From positions 1-64,000 of the forward strand of contig JAGLGN010000006.1 of NCBI GenBank assembly GCA_023144005.1: 64,000 nt of DNA, in the 5' to 3' direction. This DNA is from a bacterium. Its GTDB lineage: Bacteria > AUK180. Below, in pieces: positions 62,299 to 64,000 of this stretch. The notes under the pieces are model-generated. The model was not told where the DNA came from. It ran no database searches and saw only the letters and a program-made list of their open reading frames with translations. Every line of letters begins with the position of its first letter. Positions within the stretch are counted from its first letter, which is position 1. The position numbers and the translations under genes were made by a program.

Positions 62299-63551
62299 AT
62301 CTTTTCCCTGAATATCTTTGCGCCTACGCTACTTAATTTCTTCTCCAGATTTTCATAGCCCCTGTCAATATGATAGATTCGGCGAATAACCGTCTCTCCC
62401 TTCGCTGCCAATGCGGCGAGAACAAGGGAGGCTCCTGCTCGAATATCCGATGCCATGATCGGGGCGGCTTGAAGCGTTTTCACGCCATTGATAATTATAC
62501 TTTCGCCTTCTTTATGGATGTCGGCGCCCATTCTTTCCAATTCGGGAACCCACATGAAGCGATTCTCAAATATGGTCTCGTGAATATGCGAGGTTCCCTT
62601 ATTTAAGGTCAGTAATACTCCAAGCAGTGGCTGAAGGTCGGTTGGAAATCCGGGATACGGCAATGTTCTCACATCGATATTCCCTTTCATTTTTCCAGCT
62701 TTAAAGGTGTAAATGCCTTCTTCTTCATCCAGACGTACATGATGCCCCATATCCTCAAGTTTCTCTCGAAAGGAGGAAATAATATCGGAATGCTGCCATT
62801 TTAATTTGATCTCACCACCGGTGATCAGCGCCGCGGCGCCTAATGTCCCGAGCTCGATACGGTCCGGCATAACAGAATATTCAATAGGGCTGAGAGTTTC
62901 TACGCCTTCTATCTCAATGTATTCTTCTTTTCTCATGATCTTCGCGCCGGAACGATTAAGGAACTCAACAAGGTCCCAGATCTCGGGCTCTTTGGCGAAG
63001 TTCTTCATCTTCGTAATACCTTTCGCCAGAACCGCTGCCATAATAAGATTGCATGTGGCGCCTACGGAAGGGAAGGCCAAATTTATCTCTGAACCCTTCA
63101 GGTGTTTTGCCTTTCCGACGATATCACCGCCATTTACCTCGATCGAGGCGCCTAATTTCTCAAAGCCCTTGAGGTGTATGTCGATAGGGCGTACACCCAG
63201 GGAACAACCGCCGGGAAAAGAGACTCGCGTATGTCCCTTGGTAGCCAAAAGCGGCCCCATAACATATATTGAGGCACGCATCGTTTTCACTAATTCATAA
63301 GGGGCCTGGTCACTTCTGAGATCAGTAGGATCAATGGTGAGCCGATTATTTTCAAATGTTGTTTCGGCACCTAGAATATTCAGAAGCTTGATCATTGTCC
63401 TTATATCAGCGAGTTCGGGGATATTTGTAAGTGTGACCTTTTCTTTGAAGAGAAGGGAAGCGGCGATTATCGGCAAGGCGGCATTCTTTGAGCCGCTGAC
63501 CGTTAATTGACCGAATAACGGCTGTCCGCCGATGATGCGAAATGAATCCAT
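62295..63551 (-). CDS. murA: UDP-N-acetylglucosamine enolpyruvyl transferase
   Basis: 418 residues. Active-site loop with the catalytic Cys in PGGCSLGVRPIDIHLKGFE. N-terminal GGQPLFGQLTVSGSKNAALP. First committed step of peptidoglycan. It overlaps ispE by 4 nt. Confidence 0.96.
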   Translation of the reverse strand: MDSFRIIGGQPLFGQLTVSGSKNAALPIIAASLLFKEKVTLTNIPELADIRTMIKLLNILGAETTFENNRLTIDPTDLRSDQAPYELVKTMRASIYVMGPLLATKGHTRVSFPGGCSLGVRPIDIHLKGFEKLGASIEVNGGDIVGKAKHLKGSEINLAFPSVGATCNLIMAAVLAKGITKMKNFAKEPEIWDLVEFLNRSGAKIMRKEEYIEIEGVETLSPIEYSVMPDRIELGTLGAAALITGGEIKLKWQHSDIISSFREKLEDMGHHVRLDEEEGIYTFKAGKMKGNIDVRTLPYPGFPTDLQPLLGVLLTLNKGTSHIHETIFENRFMWVPELERMGADIHKEGESIIINGVKTLQAAPIMASDIRAGASLVLAALAAKGETVIRRIYHIDRGYENLEKKLSSVGAKIFREKI

Positions 63552-64000
63552 CAGCCCCTTTTCTCCGCTATCAGGAATCTGGGAACACCGTTCAGATCTT
63601 CAGCGAATTCTATTGAGAAATACCTTGAGGCGAATGCCTCGACATCTCTTTTCTGATCGTCTCCGATCTCAACGATGAGGACTCCGTTATACTTCAAGAG
63701 GCCATTTGCGACAAGGATGATCTTCTTTATAAATTCGAGACCGTCTGCGCCGGCGGCCAATGCGTAATGCGGTTCGTATTGGCTGATTTCGGGCATGAGT
63801 TTTTCCACTTGCTCATCCGGAATATATGGGGGATTGGAAACTATTACATCAACATAACCGTCTATCGTCGTTTTCAATTCTTCATAGTCATCGTGAATAG
63901 AGCGGTTCATAAATTTTATTTTTCCCTTGACGCCGTTCTCTTCCGCATTGCGCTTAGCGACTTCGAGGCTCTTCTCATTATTGTCCATTGCGAACACTTC
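63551..64000 (-). CDS. prmC: PrmC/HemK release-factor methyltransferase, partial
   Basis: Only the C-terminal 150 residues lie in the window (the 5' end is beyond 64000). The methyltransferase motif VDVIVSNPPYIPDEQ (N-P-P-Y) and AAGADGLEFI identify PrmC, which methylates the GGQ Gln of release factors. It overlaps murA by one base. Confidence 0.9.
   Translation of the reverse strand, partial: EVFAMDNNEKSLEVAKRNAEENGVKGKIKFMNRSIHDDYEELKTTIDGYVDVIVSNPPYIPDEQVEKLMPEISQYEPHYALAAGADGLEFIKKIILVANGLLKYNGVLIVEIGDDQKRDVEAFASRYFSIEFAEDLNGVPRFLIAEKRG

Overview
The window is about 64 kb from the chromosome of a diderm (Gram-negative type) bacterium of moderate to low GC. Outer-membrane functions are encoded throughout: an LptE-like lipoprotein, an ExbB/ExbD/TonB set with a TonB-dependent receptor, an Mla/MCE lipid-transport operon, beta-barrel proteins, and a secreted protein with an FCB-style C-terminal domain. 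DUF5684, an archaeal-type phosphoglycerate mutase and PKD/MopE-repeat proteins suggest an uncultured candidate phylum near the FCB group. This placement is an inference; no rRNA is present to test it.

Layout. 0-8.5 kb: three pilin-like genes, lptE and leuS (minus strand). 8.6-17.6 kb: an accessory zone with DUF5684, OsmC, a small zinc-ribbon membrane protein, a lipoprotein-activator/beta-barrel protein, GNAT, a CPBP protease, an EFR1-type ferredoxin, and a three-gene redox operon (isochorismatase-like hydrolase, thioredoxin-reductase-like flavoprotein, RlmN-like radical SAM protein). 17.7-38.6 kb: one unbroken minus-strand str-S10-spc-alpha run of 35 genes from rpsL to rplQ, followed by apgM. 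It has a promoter upstream of rpsL and a hairpin terminator overlapping the apgM stop. 38.6-45.2 kb: a second accessory zone rich in repeats. 45.2-50.6 kb: the tonB/exb/receptor cluster. 50.9-64.0 kb: a compact minus-strand housekeeping run prmC-murA-ispE-(tRNA-Gln)-glmU(short)-prs-rplY-pth-rpsF-ssb-rpsR-rplI-dnaB-mlaE-mlaF-mlaD-mutL.

Most unusual is a dispersed family of about 273-bp elements with roughly 32-bp terminal inverted repeats (TIRs), confined to the two accessory zones and to the leuS upstream region. Copies are intact, internally deleted, nested or reduced to 71 bp. One interrupts a TIGR02265/DUF2378-like gene at an in-frame point. Each TIR carries an ATG followed by codons for N-Q-N/S-T. 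At every gene 5' end or coding fragment that abuts a TIR (five of five), this start-like codon is in frame with the gene, and for two genes it is the apparent start. Other notable points are a tRNA-Gln gene wholly inside the ispE reading frame and 10 nt upstream of glmU, a histone-H1-like tail on ribosomal protein L30, recurrent degenerate 7-8-bp tandem arrays next to stop codons, and several apparently leaderless promoters.

All coordinates and motifs come from reading the sequence. Family names rest on recognised motifs, not on database searches.
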